A stretch of DNA of 64,000 bases from Dipteris shenzhenensis (taxonomy: Eukaryota > Polypodiophyta > Polypodiopsida > Gleicheniales): NCBI GenBank assembly GCA_047967505.1, contig CM106539.1. One strand, given 5' to 3'. The notes under the pieces are model-generated. The model had not been told where the DNA came from and searched no databases. It worked only from the letters and a program-made list of their open reading frames with translations. The position numbers were made by a program, and so were the translations under genes. The first letter of the stretch is position 1, and each line of letters opens with the position of its first letter. Below, in pieces: positions 21,539-34,201 of this stretch.

Positions 21539-24500
21539 TTTTTTTTTTAAACAAAGAAAAGGAACTTCTATTAATGCTTAAAATCCAACCATACAAATTG
21601 GCAAAATCGAAAAGGTGCCAATCATGGCCTAAAACAAAAACGGGTTGAAAGAAAACCCGCTTGTTGCTAGAGATCCTAGCTCACTGCCTAGGGATTCTCT
21701 GTAATAGGGGCTAACAACCATGGTGGTGGACTATGCAGCCAGTGAATCCCTCGTGGCATGAGATCATAAAATACACCTGCAGGCCAAGCCTTGCAAAAAG
21801 GTGCCTGCTTAACATCAGTAGCTTGAGAACTTGGAACGTTGTGCTCCCAAATGGATCGCATTGTATAAATGATATCTTGCCAAATGGCAACCAGTGTAGC
21901 CGTTGGAGGAACATGGTGCAAGCCCATGACCCAGCTGCAACGGGCCACCCAGATGTTCCAGGCCGTGATGCTGGCCACCATCTCCTAGACACTATCCTCT
22001 CTCGACTGAGGGGGATGGTGAGAAGGGTGGGGAGTAGCCAAGTGAAGCTCAATGCTAAGAATGCTCCGACCTTGTATCCCGGTAAGCTGGCGAGATCGTG
22101 TCTATGGAGAAGGTGTGGCCCCCCTCTATAAGCCAAGCTACCATACCCCACATGAAATATCTCTGCATGCTTTGAAGCTGTGCCACAATCTGAAGTGCTC
22201 CGAGCCAGATCCTCTGAGTTGCTAGGCAGCTCCATAAGCAGTTAGGAATAGTCTCCATAGCTCCAATTGCACATCTGTGGTAGATGCCATCCACCCGCAT
22301 CTGATCTAGCCACAGGACCACTGGGAGACCACCGTATGTGGCCATCCAAAAGAAATATGATACCTACCGTGGATGCAGGCTAGACCACAGGTGGGCCCAA
22401 AATCTAGATCTAACCTCCTTGGTCAACTACTGTGCACTCCAATGTCTCTCCTACGAAGGGGTCTAGGCCATTGCATCCATCTAGATGCGACATCTTATCC
22501 ACGTGGTGTACGAGAAGAAAGGCACCTCCTCCACTCTCTCTGAGAGACCTGCTCTGACTGGCCATAACCATTCTCCGGGGTCCCATTGTATCTGACTGAG
22601 AGGACATCCCTCCTAGTCTCCAATGGGGGGCATCTACATCTGTGATGCAAGAAGGGTCAATCGACCACTCCTTGCCCAAACGTCCCACTACTCTGACCCT
22701 CTACAACCCACTTGACCTAACACCCTGTCCATCTCCTAATCCCTTGTGATCCAGGGCTGTAGTAGCTCACCTGATCCCACATCATAGAACCACACGCTCG
22801 TGGGGGCTGGCGACTGTGGGCATAGCTAAATCCTCAGAGGTACACCCATCCTAGAGAACTGTCCTAGCCAGTGTGCCGAAGTGAAAACCTATAGTCCCTC
22901 CCTCCAAGAGTCTAGAATAGCTACCTCTATCTCCACCATCCTCTGGCCGGCCCCTCTAAGATGAGAAAGGACCTCCAATCATGCCTCTTCCTCTGCTAGG
23001 AGTGGGAGTCTAGACCATGTCTGTAGGGAGCGATTCGGACCGCTGTCCCACTATTACCAACCAATGTGTAGCCACCGCCCTAGCATCAAACCATTCTGGT
23101 CTCTAACCTCCAAGTGCCAGATAAGCGACTGGCGTGCAAACTCCTCTGTGTATCGGGGGTTGACTTAGATGAGACCTCCTGAGATCCATTGCTAGACCCT
23201 CAAGAGACTCCTCATCAAGGATGAGCCCTTCCCTGTGAGAGGGGCCTCCGAAATGATCCACCTGTGGGACAGCTTCCCCACTAACCACCTATGCAGGGGT
23301 TGTTCCTCAAGAGACCACGCTGCAGGAGAAGTTTCTAGGGCTCCATGCCGGGAGTGAGACCCCTGACTATCAACTTGCCCAACAGGGTTCTGTTGTGCAT
23401 CTCTGGATCTATAATAACCAGGTCTCTTTGTGCCTATGGTAGTATCACTATCTGCCATGCAACTCTAGCTCTGGTGTTGCGAGTTCCATCTGATTCTGCC
23501 CAAAGGAAATTTTGCACCAAGCATCTCAATTGTCCCATGCAACCCCTGTGAAAACACCAGCAAGAGGCTATATACCAGGTTGTGGCCAACAGGACTTGGT
23601 TAGCCAACAAGGCCCTGCTTGCCAGAGAGAGTTTGGATGAACTCCAACTTGCGCCTCATGCTCTCAAGGACCAGGGCTATCGACTGCTTTGCGGAGATAT
23701 CAATGCCCACATGGCATCCCAAGCACCTTGCCGACTGGCCACTTGAGATCCACCTGAAGCCTACCAATGTGCCCCACCAGTAAGTGCTCTGAGAGTGTAG
23801 TCCTTGCAAGAATGCCCATAGAACTACCTTTATGCATGGCCCAATCTCCAACGTAGTACCTATCTAGACTCTCAAGCAATCCATCATGCCAGCGCTGGCC
23901 AAAGGAGAAACCAAGATTGCAAGGGGTCCTGGAGAACTCAACCTCCCTCCAGGGGTCCTTGCCACAGACCGAAAAGATAAACTACTCCCAAGTACTCTTC
24001 TCCATTGCAGGCATCTCGAAGAAAGAAGCACCCCCTTTTTCGTCTTCTCTGAACTCAAGATTGTTAAAGTCCCCTCCAACAATCCACGAGTCTACATCTG
24101 GGAGACAATCGGTGAAGTGCCTCTAGAAGGCCAGACACTGTTGTCTACAAGCTGAGGCATACACGTTCAGGATTCCAATCTTGGAAACTCCCATTCGTAA
24201 TCCCATCCAGACTGCTCTAACTGTAATGAGCTCCCCTTGGTCATACACCTCTGATGTAACTGCCTGCGAGACTGAAAGGCAAACCCCTCCACTCCTTCCC
24301 ACTGCAGGAGACCCGATCTCCGAGCCTCTCCTAAGAAGGAGGTGGCATCTATGTCTGATGTCTGAGGTAGAAAATAGATGCTCCTGTACCAAAAGGAAAT
24401 CCACTGCTTTGCCAACCACTACTTTCTGTAACTCCTGCCAAAGTAACAAGTGCCGCGGTTGCTGACATGCCCGATTGTGGAGTCCGTGCATGTTCCAACT

Positions 24501-24570
24501 CACCATGGGGAGACCGGGGGGGGGGTTGGGAAACAAGGCTCTCCTATGCGAAGGAGTCTGCACTACAACC
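21539..24570 (-). mobile_element. LINE retrotransposon with RT core deleted (LINE-2)
   Basis: On the minus strand it starts with an endonuclease and ends in a poly(A) tail (T-run at 21538-21552 on the plus strand). The endonuclease part lies at 24563-23870 (MVSWNMHGLHN, DFLLVQEHLF). The late-RT/linker part at 23851-23600 reads IGPCIKVVLWAFLQGLHSQS and CHVGIDISAKQS. C-terminal modules at 23450-21690 include ITAWNIWVARCSWVMG. The endonuclease passes directly into a post-RT-like region with the catalytic RT palm missing, so an internal deletion has occurred. Frameshifts abound. Confidence 0.75.
24123..24563 (-). pseudogene. LINE-2 apurinic-type endonuclease, N-terminal part
   Basis: MVSWNMHGLHNRA is the usual start of the LINE endonuclease (WN..GL). 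DFLLVQEHLF carries the catalytic Glu. GGVCLSVSQ and KIGILNVYAS are further core strands. The frame breaks at 24123 and continues nearby with a GDFN-like element near 24060. Target-nicking activity is presumably lost. Confidence 0.75.
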
Positions 24571-24639
24571 TCTAACTTCTATGACTTCGTCGGTAGTTTG
24601 GAGGGGGAGTAGTCCAAACCCACTCGGCGCTGAACTAGT

Positions 24640-26530
24640 GGCGTAATTGACTCGATGCCTACCTTGGTTGCCCACTACATCAAGAAGGAGGCCTTGACTC
24701 CAAGCCTATCCATGCACTATTGGCAAGCAATAGAAGAAGCTAGGGTGCATCGAGCCAAAGCAATAAATTTAGGGCTCATTACAGTTTTGAAGGCGTCCAT
24801 TGAAGGGTTAAACAACCCCATGGAAGCTCTTACCATTGCGCTCGCAAGGGTGCAAGAGGATTTTTAGTTGTGTAGGATAACGATTGGCTTAGCCGAAGCC
24901 TCCATCGATCCTGGTGCCAGCCATAACTTGATTGCATATGAGATGTGTACCCAAATTCAAGGTAACTCTTGAACCCTACGCATGTTATTGTATGTGCTGT
25001 AAATGGAAAAATCTTGCCTGCTATTGGGTAGTCAAAATTCCTCTATCAGTTAATAACCCTCGTGTGGATAGTAGATTCTATGTTATGCTAGCAGATGCTA
25101 TGGATGAATAGGTTATCCTTGGAAGGACATGGTGTTGGGCAGTTAAATATAAAATTGATTGGCGGGAACACACCACAACTCTGACGAATAGTGGCCACAC
25201 CTCGGTCATCACGATCGATCAAGGGATTTCTAGTCTAGTATTCCTTGTAATACAAAAGGCCAAGAAATAGCCCATGACTCCAACGGCCCCAACAAGTTCT
25301 TCATCATCTACTAGAATCACTATTTTAAAAGTAACTATAGCTATAGCTACGAAGGGCAACGGATCTGCTTTAGCTGCATCGAGTACACACAAAGGCAATA
25401 ACTCCTACCTTTGTCCTACCTCCATGAAGGTTCACGTTGTGTGATTGCAGAAAGATGATTCTCGAAGATGCAAGCTGACAAAAGGGCAACCAAAGCACCA
25501 CTCCAGGTGGATCCCCAAGAAATGCTGGAGGCTAAAGGATTTTACCAGGGCCACAACTCATATGGGTGCCTAAGGCTCGCAAGTCTCCTGTTGGTGCCAA
25601 GTAACCCTCAAGGTTGTCTGCGGCAAAGGATTTAGTCATGCCACAAGAACCTACCTCTAAAAATGACGTAGGCACACAAGAACCTACTATTGAGTCCTCA
25701 CAAAAAAATACGACTAAAATATGACCACAAGAAACTCCCTTGTACCCTCACGTGGTCATGCTACAAGAATTAGCCACACGAGGAGTTGTGCTAGTAACAC
25801 AAGAACCTTTTCCTAAACATGGGACAACAACACAAGAACCTTGTTGTGTTCAAAGGGAAAGGTGAGGCTCACTAGGTTCCAAAGTGCCCCCCATCAAACT
25901 TAGCCTCGTCGGCTTTTGCTTTAGTATCAACAATAAACACGATAGATCCACAAGAACCTACTCTTAAAAGGGAGGGATAGACCCATAAGATCCTACCATC
26001 ATTTTTGTGCCATGGACATGGGAGGTCAACACCAATCCCCTCACAAGAACCTCATGGGCTCCATGGATCCTCAAGTTTATGCTGAGCTAAGCATTTTTGT
26101 CGTCAATTGAGAAAGGTTCTTGATTAAAGCAATTTGATGCCAATGAACTCATGACACCATTTATGCATGCTTCAAGGATGCAGCTCTCCATGCTCTTTAC
26201 AAGTACGCTGAGCAAGTACACGACCTAGAGAGATGTTAAGTACTTTGAGTGTTAAAGTTTCTAGTCCATCATCCATTCACTCGGTCTAGGTAAGAATAGG
26301 GAGTTGGCATCCACTTCATTTTTGGATGAAAGGGAGTCCTCACCATTCATTGGAAAGTCTTCCACTCCACAAATATTCACTCCATCCCAACTAGGTGATT
26401 AGGGTCCACGCGTCCACCTGCACTCTGTTCACAAAGTCACTCACTGCCTAGTAATACTTCTAGTTTCCACCACTATATCGTCCACATCACTCCACTTAGG
26501 TGAAGTCTAGACAATCAAAATAAGAAGAGA
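24640..26530 (+). mobile_element. Protease-like gypsy block, copy 2
   Basis: 24655-24867 is an open frame ending at a stop. Immediately after, another frame reads ITIGLAEASIDPGASHNLIA, with an intact DPGA retropepsin motif. RTWCWAVKYKIDWREH follows, then the region rich in cacaagaacct (QEP) units. Order and sequence match 15430-17345. Stops interrupt it, so it is a pseudogene. It lies just right of LINE-2, so the LINE may have inserted into it. Confidence 0.6.
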
Positions 26531-27126
26531 TGCAAAACCTATAATAACATCACTGTATAGTAGCAAGGATAAGGAAAGGGAAGGCATAAGAAGAGCCCTA
26601 AATCATGAATAGAATGCAGCAAACCAAAAGGCAAGGAGGCTATAACAAAACCCAACATGACTTGCAAAAAATGGACTCTAGGTAGCCCACTAACACAAGA
26701 AAAGGAGAGAATAAATAGGGTGTTAAAACAACCATCGATTAGGTCACAGAGAAGGATTTTGAGCATGTAGAGACACATGACCATAAGGCTTTAGAAAGAA
26801 ACACACTCTCCAAGGGCAACATATGACAACCCCTGAAGAGTATTTCGTCGACTAGAAGAACTCTTAGCAAGGCAATATGCAACTATGAAAGTCACAACAA
26901 ACGTGAAGGTCCCAAATAGGTTGCAATATAAGGTACAAGTTCAAACAACGCTAGAGGGCACCCAGAAGTCCAACACTACTATATGGCTAAGCCTTGAACA
27001 ACCATTCAATCAATATAATGCCACAGCACCATAGGTTCCTTACTCATGATGATTATGTACACATAGCCAAACTTGAATAGGTATGTTCCTTTTATAGTAG
27101 ACCATACCAATCCACGACAATATCTC
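26531..27126. other. Unassigned stretch
   Basis: AT-rich and non-coding by eye. No recognisable protein, repeat or RNA gene. Confidence 0.4.
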
Positions 27127-27330
27127 ATATACCTACATGAGTCCAGGAACATTCCAAACTCATCCTTTAAAAACACAACATAATGCAATTTCAATCTCAT
27201 GATAGTCGCTCATAAGGTTGAAAACCATAAACTTCATCATGCATTGCATGGACTAGCTACTATCGGCACCCAATAGTGAGTGTAGACCATAGAATAAGCA
27301 TATGCTCTCACACATACAAATCCACACACC
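27127..27330 (+). repeat. Dispersed repeat family member, diverged (R6)
   Basis: Shares catatacctacatgagtcc, ggttgaaaaccataaac, ggactagctactat and tgctctcacacatac with the better copies at 39.0, 58.0 and 63.7 kb. A middle section (catccccactgac) is lost. It runs straight into the inverted repeat at 27331. Confidence 0.75.
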
Positions 27331-27965
27331 CTAAGACATCTCCAAGTTTATATGAAGCATCCATACACCATTTCAAAATTTACAATCAACAACAGCTGGA
27401 CAATTCATCAAGGTTTTAATAGTAAGAGTCTTTAAATCGCAATCCATGGTTGAAGCTTATAAAGTTTGAACATGCCGCACGTGTGACAATTCAAGCCAAT
27501 TTTGATGTCTATGGCATACTTACAAAAAAGATCTGTATAAGGGGTACAACAAATTTATGTTTATCATTAGAGTACCTCATGGTTGAGATTTTAAGTATCC
27601 CTTAGGAGACACTTAATGCAACCTCCTCCTAAATATCATGGTACCATAATCACAAATCATGCATCAATCTCTTTGGACGCATATTTGAATACTTGATTTT
27701 GGTTTGTTAGAAATGAAATCGTAGAACAATTTCGTTAATTCAAAGCGTCAAGATGCACTACATACAAAATAATGCAGCCCCCAAAAATCTCGACCATGAG
27801 GTTTTCTAATGATAAACAGACATTTGTTATAACCCTTATACATATCATTTTGTAATTATGCCATAGACATCAAAATTGGATTGAATTGTCACAAGTGCGG
27901 CATGTCCACATTGTAAATTTTGAAATGGTGAATGGATGCTTTATACAAACTTGGAGATGTCTTAG
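27331..27965. repeat. Long inverted repeat (hairpin-forming)
   Basis: The left arm, 27331-27591, begins ctaagacatctccaagttt. The right arm, 27784-27965, is its reverse complement, ending ttggagatgtcttag. The arms match over about 185 bp with scattered mismatches. The left arm has an extra insert of about 75 bp near 27392-27470. A spacer of about 190 bp separates them. No coding. It resembles a MITE or a siRNA-producing hairpin locus. The gypsy at 27984 begins 18 bp to the right. Confidence 0.85.
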
Positions 27966-27983
27966 GAGTTGCATGTTCAATAT

Positions 27984-28526
27984 TGACATGACCACGATCA
28001 CTCTTGGAAATCTAAACGTGCACACAAGCACAAACAACCGATCATAGGACCACCAAGAGAGGTGCATGCATGCTCACCACCCAACCATGATGCTCACCAA
28101 TCCAGGACCCATAGAATCTGAGCATCCCCCTGAACCACAAGCTAGGCTGCTAGCACGAACATCTACATCCAACCAATCCTCAACCTCCTGGCATCCCATA
28201 CCACCAGAAGGTGCCCATAGGACCTTAGGACTACATTGGGAATCCGGGCTATGCTAGAAAGAAGGTGCACGTCCGTAACATGATGCAAGATTCAAACAAA
28301 GAAGGAAGAGCTAGACTTGCTCTGATGTGCGTGAATGAAAACTGAACCCCAGGGCCCCTTATATAGGCTTAGGCCCAGTGCCACTAAAAATAGCTGGAAC
28401 CCTAACTCATCAGTTGCCCTTACAACCCAACCTAAGAATCGCCTACCTAGCCACTAGCCTCCCCAAGCTATCAAAGCTAGTCCTGTGCGCCTAAGCACAT
28501 GTCAGATACAATCTATGAACATGACA
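27984..28526 (-). repeat. gypsy-B 3' LTR
   Basis: 543 bp. On the plus strand it starts tgacatgaccacgatcac and ends aacatgaca (TG..CA on the element strand). It has one copy of a 96-bp unit that is doubled in the other LTR. Confidence 0.9.
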
Positions 28527-28578
28527 TACTCCCCTTTCTCTAAGAACTCATTTCTGAGTTCAAAAGAAAGTCTAGAAA

Positions 28579-28845
28579 CTATCTTTGAAGGTTAGTCAAT
28601 GTCTCCCATGTGGAGTCCTCCTCAACACGACCCTTCCACTTAATCTTGTATTTTGTGATCGTCCTATTTCTAACTTGACATTCATGAAATCCAAGAATAC
28701 TCTTAAGCTCATGCAGTATAAAGGTTAAATCTTCAACCTCTATAAGTTCTTGAGGAATAACTACCTGATTCTGAGCACCCAACACTTCTTTCAGTCTACT
28801 GACATGAAAGACTGTATGAATCTTTCCTTTAGGAGGCAAATCCAA
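28579..28845 (-). pseudogene. gypsy-B integrase tail with chromodomain
   Basis: VFHVSRLKEVLGAQNQV is the integrase C-terminal boundary motif. ILGFHECQVRNRTITKYKIK followed by WKGRVEEDSTWET is a chromodomain (Y/F..KWKG....TWE). Such domains steer chromovirus integration toward marked chromatin. The last open portion of pol, 88 residues, terminates near 28580. Confidence 0.85.
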
Positions 28846-28859
28846 TTCATATGCAACTT

Positions 28860-29900
28860 GGCCAATTCTCCGGATAACCTTGAATGGACCACAATATCCA
28901 GGGGATAACTTCCTAACCTATCCAATACTAAGACTCTTGGATTCCTTGGAAATATGCAAGTATACCATCATTCTAATAGAGAACTCTCTAGGTGAACGAT
29001 GTCTATTAGCATAAAATATGTTGTCCCTGTCTTGGGCACTTCTAATGGACTCCTTGGCAAACTGTAACATCTCTTGCATGTCTTGCAAAAATGTTTTTGT
29101 AGCATCATTCTTGATTCCCCTAAATTCGACCATTATTGAGGATTGAGATTGAAACCTGTATAGAAGCATAAAAGGAGTGAAACCAGTACTAGAATGCTTT
29201 GCACTCTTATAAGCAAGTTCAACCATGCATAAGTAGTCTTCCCATGATGACTATCTCTTAGACACATATGCCCGAAGCATATCCTCCAGAAGTTGGTTCA
29301 CAACTTTTGCTTGACCATCAGACTAGGCATGTTCAGAAGCAACTCAAACTAAGAGTGGTATCCAACTTGTTAAAGATAAGCATCGAGAATTCACTCGTAA
29401 ACTTAGAGTCCCTATCACTGACTATGTCAAACGGAAACCCATACAAACAAAACAATTGATCAACAAACTATTAAGCCAACTGAGACACTATGACTATGGA
29501 TCTAGTAGGTATAAACCTAGCCATCTTCGTCAAACGGTCCACAATAACCCATATGGAGTCATGACCCTTGCGCGTTTGTGGCAATCTCGTAATAAAATCC
29601 ATGGAAATACTTTCCCACTTATTGCCAAGAATGTCCAAGGGTTGTAGCAACCCCATGCTTCTAAGAAATTCTGCCTAGTTACTTGACAAGTACGGCAACC
29701 TACCACATAATCCTGAACAAATCCTCTCATCTTAGGCCAGTAAAAACTGTGTTTCACAAGAGACAGTCCTGTGTACTCCAGGATGTACCGCACTAGGTGC
29801 GTCATGACACTCTCGAAGAATCCTGGATCTAAGATCCGACAAATCTGGTACACAAATTTTTTCATTTCAAAATAGCAAGCCATTCCGAATCATCCACTGA
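28860..29900 (-). pseudogene. gypsy-B integrase, broken
   Basis: The HHCC end [11 protein letters not shown] and HSFYWPKMRGFVQDYV are at about 29790-29670. Catalytic-core fragment [20 protein letters not shown] is at 29656-29540. MVELAYKSAKHSSTGFTPF at 29226 is the late core. Several frame changes lie between. Confidence 0.75.
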
Positions 29901-31530
29901 CCTCCCATCGCTTGAACCGTAAGTGGCATAATCCGTGAGTCTGGTCAATCACACCAGTACCATCTTGGACCTTCTGCCAATAATGACTGAAATGATTTGT
30001 CAATCACGCAAAGCCCTCTCAAGGATTGAAATAGGTCAAAGGATATCTCGATAAATGACATAGCATTCACCATCTTAATCTGACTTAGGGCATTAGCAAC
30101 ACTATTCAAAGAACACTTCCTGTACTGAATCTCAAAATTAAAATCCTACATCAACTCAGCCCATCAAGCCTTCCTGCCCCATAAATCCTCCCCTTCACAC
30201 ATATCGGATCGACTGATGATTAATCAACACAACAAAATCTAGAACCATATAGGCAGTGCCTCCAAACCTTGAGAGCATAAACGACTGCAAAGCCAATGAT
30301 ATTGAGAATCATCAATCTTTTTACTCTCAAAAGCTACAGGTCAGCCCTCATGGAATAATGTTGCTCTGATGGCATAGTCACTCACATCGACCTCCGACAC
30401 AAGGTCGAGTAGGATCAAGCAATGCTAGAACAGGTACAATTTCTCGAAGTATCAAAAGCCTTGTTCAAGTGTTCATTCCAAGTAATAGGTTGTGTAGACC
30501 TATGGCCACAACCTTTCAATACGTTGGTCAAGGGGACCGTGACTTTGAAATAATCACGAATTGACTTTTTCAAAAAGAAAATGAATCCTAAGAAAGAGCG
30601 AAGTTATTTCACTATTTGAGGTATAGGCCAAGTCAAAACCTTTTGAATATGGTCTTCATTAATGCTATCACATTCACGAAGAAATCGCATTTATTAATCT
30701 TAGCACACAGTTGATTCTATCTTAATAGAATTACCACAATCCTGAGATGAGCAATATGATCCTCTAAAGTCTTGTTGTAAACTAGGATATCATTTAAGAA
30801 CACAACAACTAACTTGACTAAGAACTCTTGGAACAAGTCATTCATCACCTATTGGAAGGTCGCGGGGGCAATTGGTCAATCCAAAAGGCAATACGAGAAA
30901 CAATGATCATACCTAGTCCAAAACGTTGTCCTTTCTATATGTTTTACATAAATGCGAAAGTGGTGGTAGCAAGTCTGTAAGTCAGTGAAATACTTCATCC
31001 AGCCAATTTGTCTATTAAGTCATCAACACAAGGGAGATGATACTTATTCCTAACCGTGATTTTATTCAATCTTTTATAATCCACACACATTCTGCAGGTT
31101 CCATCCTTCTTCTTCCTCAAAAGAACGGGAGCACCCCAAGGTGTTTTGCTCAGGCGTATATACCCCAACTTCAAATATTCTTGAAGTTGTTGAGCTAACT
31201 CGTCCTTCTCTAACTAGCTCATTCTATAAGGTGGTATACTTATAGGCTTAGAACCAGAGACTAAATCTATACGATGGTCTACTCTGGCCATTGTGGAGGT
31301 AGGCCTACCGGTAGTTGTTCAAGAAATACGTCACTAAAATCATTCAATAACTTCTTTAATTCAATATGTTCAAACACACTTAAATCATTTGCATCAGACA
31401 CCATTACAACAAATGAAGAAAATGGAATCAAAACACATTGAAACACATCATAAGAAGAAGTTTGTAATATATTTCGAACTTCAATCACATTTACAAGAGA
31501 TCCCTTGGAGGGATGTATATATTTCAAACT
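29900..31530 (-). pseudogene. gypsy-B RNase H and reverse transcriptase, broken
   Basis: No long frame remains. Short translated matches occur in gypsy order, and the upstream linker FSDVFLEQLPVGLPPQ (31330-31280) marks the protease-to-RT junction. A 50-bp tandem duplication sits at 31467-31566. Confidence 0.55.
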
Positions 31531-31566
31531 TCAATCGCATTTACAAGAGATCCTTGGGAGGGATGT
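31467..31566. repeat. 50-bp tandem duplication inside gypsy-B
   Basis: 31467-31516 and 31517-31566 are near-identical, starting atatatttc and ending gagggatgt. The shift of 50 breaks the reading frame. Confidence 0.85.
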
Positions 31567-31829
31567 ATATCATCACACTGTATCAAAAGTCAGGTATCCC
31601 CGTACAAAACAGAAAGGGTATGAGCTTCCCAATCAAATCGGACATGATGGGTTTTAAACCATTCAATGCCCAACAACAAGTCTACATGATCGAATTGCAT
31701 AACATAGCTCTCCAAAATATTCTCGTAGACTTGAATCCAGACGAGTAGTCGATCCACCTTGCGATCCCAAAACTACTTCCTAGCTGGAAGCTGCACCTTG
31801 TAGGTGTGATCACTAGGTGTCGTAATCAA

Positions 31830-33260
31830 CTATAGCTTTTGCATAAGTTTGTGGTTAACAAAGTTGTGAGAACTACTTGGGTCAAAAAGAATGTCAATCC
31901 ATGTCCCTTGGATCTCACCATAAGCCCGGTAGAGATCATAGGGGCCAAACAGTGAATTATTAAAAGAATAAACACAAGAATGAGGGCGGGTGAGGACATT
32001 GACAATCAAAGTAGTCTGATCGGCTGTCTTTTGCATGTGGTCCTTTGATCTTCGGTGTAGGTCCCTGTGAAGTTCCAAGCCTCTTCGGGCAATCAGCTTG
32101 GGGGTGCCCTTGCTCCTCACAAATGAAGCATCGCCCTTCCCTCCGAAGCCGAAGAGAAAGGAGGAAGTGCTCCTTGTTGCCCTAAGCGAATTTTTGCTTC
32201 TAAGGAGGAGCATCATAAGATCTCATTTCTCAGGTGCTAGTGGCTACATTGAAGAACTTTCTCTTGTTCTTTCCTTGGGTCTCGGATGTAATCAACTTCC
32301 TGGTCGAGGCCATCGTATCATCATAAATGTGCGCGAAATATATGGCCTCCTCCAAGGTTGAGCTCCTATTGTTCTGAACCTGAAACCTGTATTGCAACCC
32401 GACCACAAAGAAACCCAAAAGGGTCACAGTATCACAGGTTTGGTCACGAAATTTCTAGAGATAGGTCTCGAAAGTTAGTCTCTGTTTGGTCACATCCAAG
32501 GCCTTAAACTTAGCCACAATGTCTTAGTCTCTGTTTGGTCACATCCAAGGCCTTAAACTTGGCCACAATGTCATAGTCATCTTCCTTTTTTAGAAACTCA
32601 ATTCTATGTTTGGTCAAATCCAAGGCCTTAAACTTGGCCACACTGTCAATCATCTTCCTTTTTTTGAAACTCAGTTCTATGTTTGGTCAAATCCAAGGCC
32701 TTAACCTTGGCCACAATGTCGGTCATCTTTCTTTTTTAGAAACTCAGTTCTAAAGGCTTCTTCGAGCTCTGCCCAGGTGTATGGCTGAGGCTCAAAAGTA
32801 GAGCCTTCCCAGCAAAGTACCCAACTGCCAACTGAAAGCGCTTTCCTGTAGGTAGGGGTGAAAATTGAAGTGGACCTACCATTTATGCAACCAGGTATCC
32901 ATAAACTCTTTCTTGCAATCCTTCTGCTCCCCCAAGAATTATGCTAGGGTAAAATTGGGCCCAAGAACAGAATCCATCGCACCCATGTGGGTCAAGGTCT
33001 GAAGCTGGGACTACATGGCAACAATTCGCTAGAACAACTGGCCATGGTTCGAATTTAGTAGCACGAACCTTTCATCAATCCCATGAGGAATTAGTTGAAG
33101 GCATCCTTTGTAACCATACCTCATAAACATCATAGTTGTTCCCTTCCATATCCCTTTCAAACATAGGGGAGGGTTGATTTGAAGTAGTTATATTCTGATC
33201 CACCTTAGGGAGGCTGCTTGCATCAACCTTGAGAGAAATTAAGAAAGGTATACCCAAAAG
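31830..33260 (-). pseudogene. gypsy-B gag and protease, broken
   Basis: The 32216-31830 frame ends in a retropepsin-like ILFDPSSSHNFVNHKLM, with DPSS where DTGA/DSGA is usual. Upstream, CFICEEQGHPQADC (32133-32090) is a complete CX2CX4HX4C zinc knuckle. Gag core pieces extend to about 33257. A four-copy tandem repeat (32475-32720) lies in the capsid-coding part. Confidence 0.75.
32475..32720 (-). repeat. Four tandem units inside gypsy-B gag
   Basis: gtttggtca with the following caaggccttaaacttggcc recurs at 32484, 32533, 32608 and 32682. Spacings are 49, 75 and 74 bp. On the coding strand each unit reads DIVAKFKALDLTK-like. One unit is shortened by about 25 bp. Confidence 0.85.
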
Positions 33261-34186
33261 GAAAAAAGCTGTAAACTACAAGACCTAGAAGGAAATTGGA
33301 ATAGAGAGTTCTTCTAGCGCACAAAATAAAATTAGATTGTTGAGCAACCACCAAACACGTCGAAACCCTGAAAACCACACAAAGTTGACTATGCCTAGTT
33401 CCGAGACGAGCTGCTGACGAACCAACGTAGGAGCTGACACTCCTTGACTCTAGCCACACAATGAATGGTACGACTGACAGCTACGAACTATACGACCAAC
33501 CAGCAACGAATGGTACGACCTAGCAATAGCAACAAGGTGTAGGAAGAATGGCGAAGCAAGTGCGATGGGATGGCAGGAAACATGGAGGTTCTATGCAAGC
33601 GAAAATTCAAGACTAGAGGAGACTGGATCAACTGTGAAGCAAGGGCTACTACCAACGAATTAAAAATGCCCGAATTTGTACGCAAATCTCCTAGGCTTTA
33701 ATCCAAACTGGTAAACTACCTTTTAAAAAGCAAGGCCAACCAAATCTAATGGCTTGCTTTTAGGATTTTCTTGACAAAAAAGTGGAGTTGCTTTTGTTGC
33801 CACCTCCACCAATTGACGGAGATTTCCCTCATCTCTCAAGGTAGGTGCATGCTAAGCATGCCCATGCACCTCTGAGATTTCCTAAAAGAAATCCTCACCC
33901 TGACGCTCTTCTCCCTGTCAACGCATCTCCTACCAGAGAGAAATCGACTTCCAAATGCCCCAAACAAAATTCTCATGCCCTTTTACAAATTCGCATCAAG
34001 CACTAATCTACCTCCCAATCAAGCACTAACCCAACCAAACTCATCCTCCCTCCCATGAAAAGCACAACTACCAAGTGACGAAACAGTTGGATTTCAAGCC
34101 ACCCAATGCTAAAATTGAAATATGCACCTACCCGAAAGATCCACACAGAATTCGCAATTACCTCTAAAAATTCGCCATCCAAGAGT

Positions 34187-34200
34187 GGCTCTGATACCAA
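34187..34200 (-). other. Primer-binding site (tRNA-iMet) of gypsy-B
   Basis: ttggtatcagagcc on the minus strand, one base from the 5' LTR, complementary to the initiator tRNA 3' end. Confidence 0.9.
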
Positions 34201-34201
34201 C

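Noticed and set aside
21688-22345. Separate host genes from the short ORFs here
   Set aside because: They are C-terminal pieces of LINE-2 in different frames.
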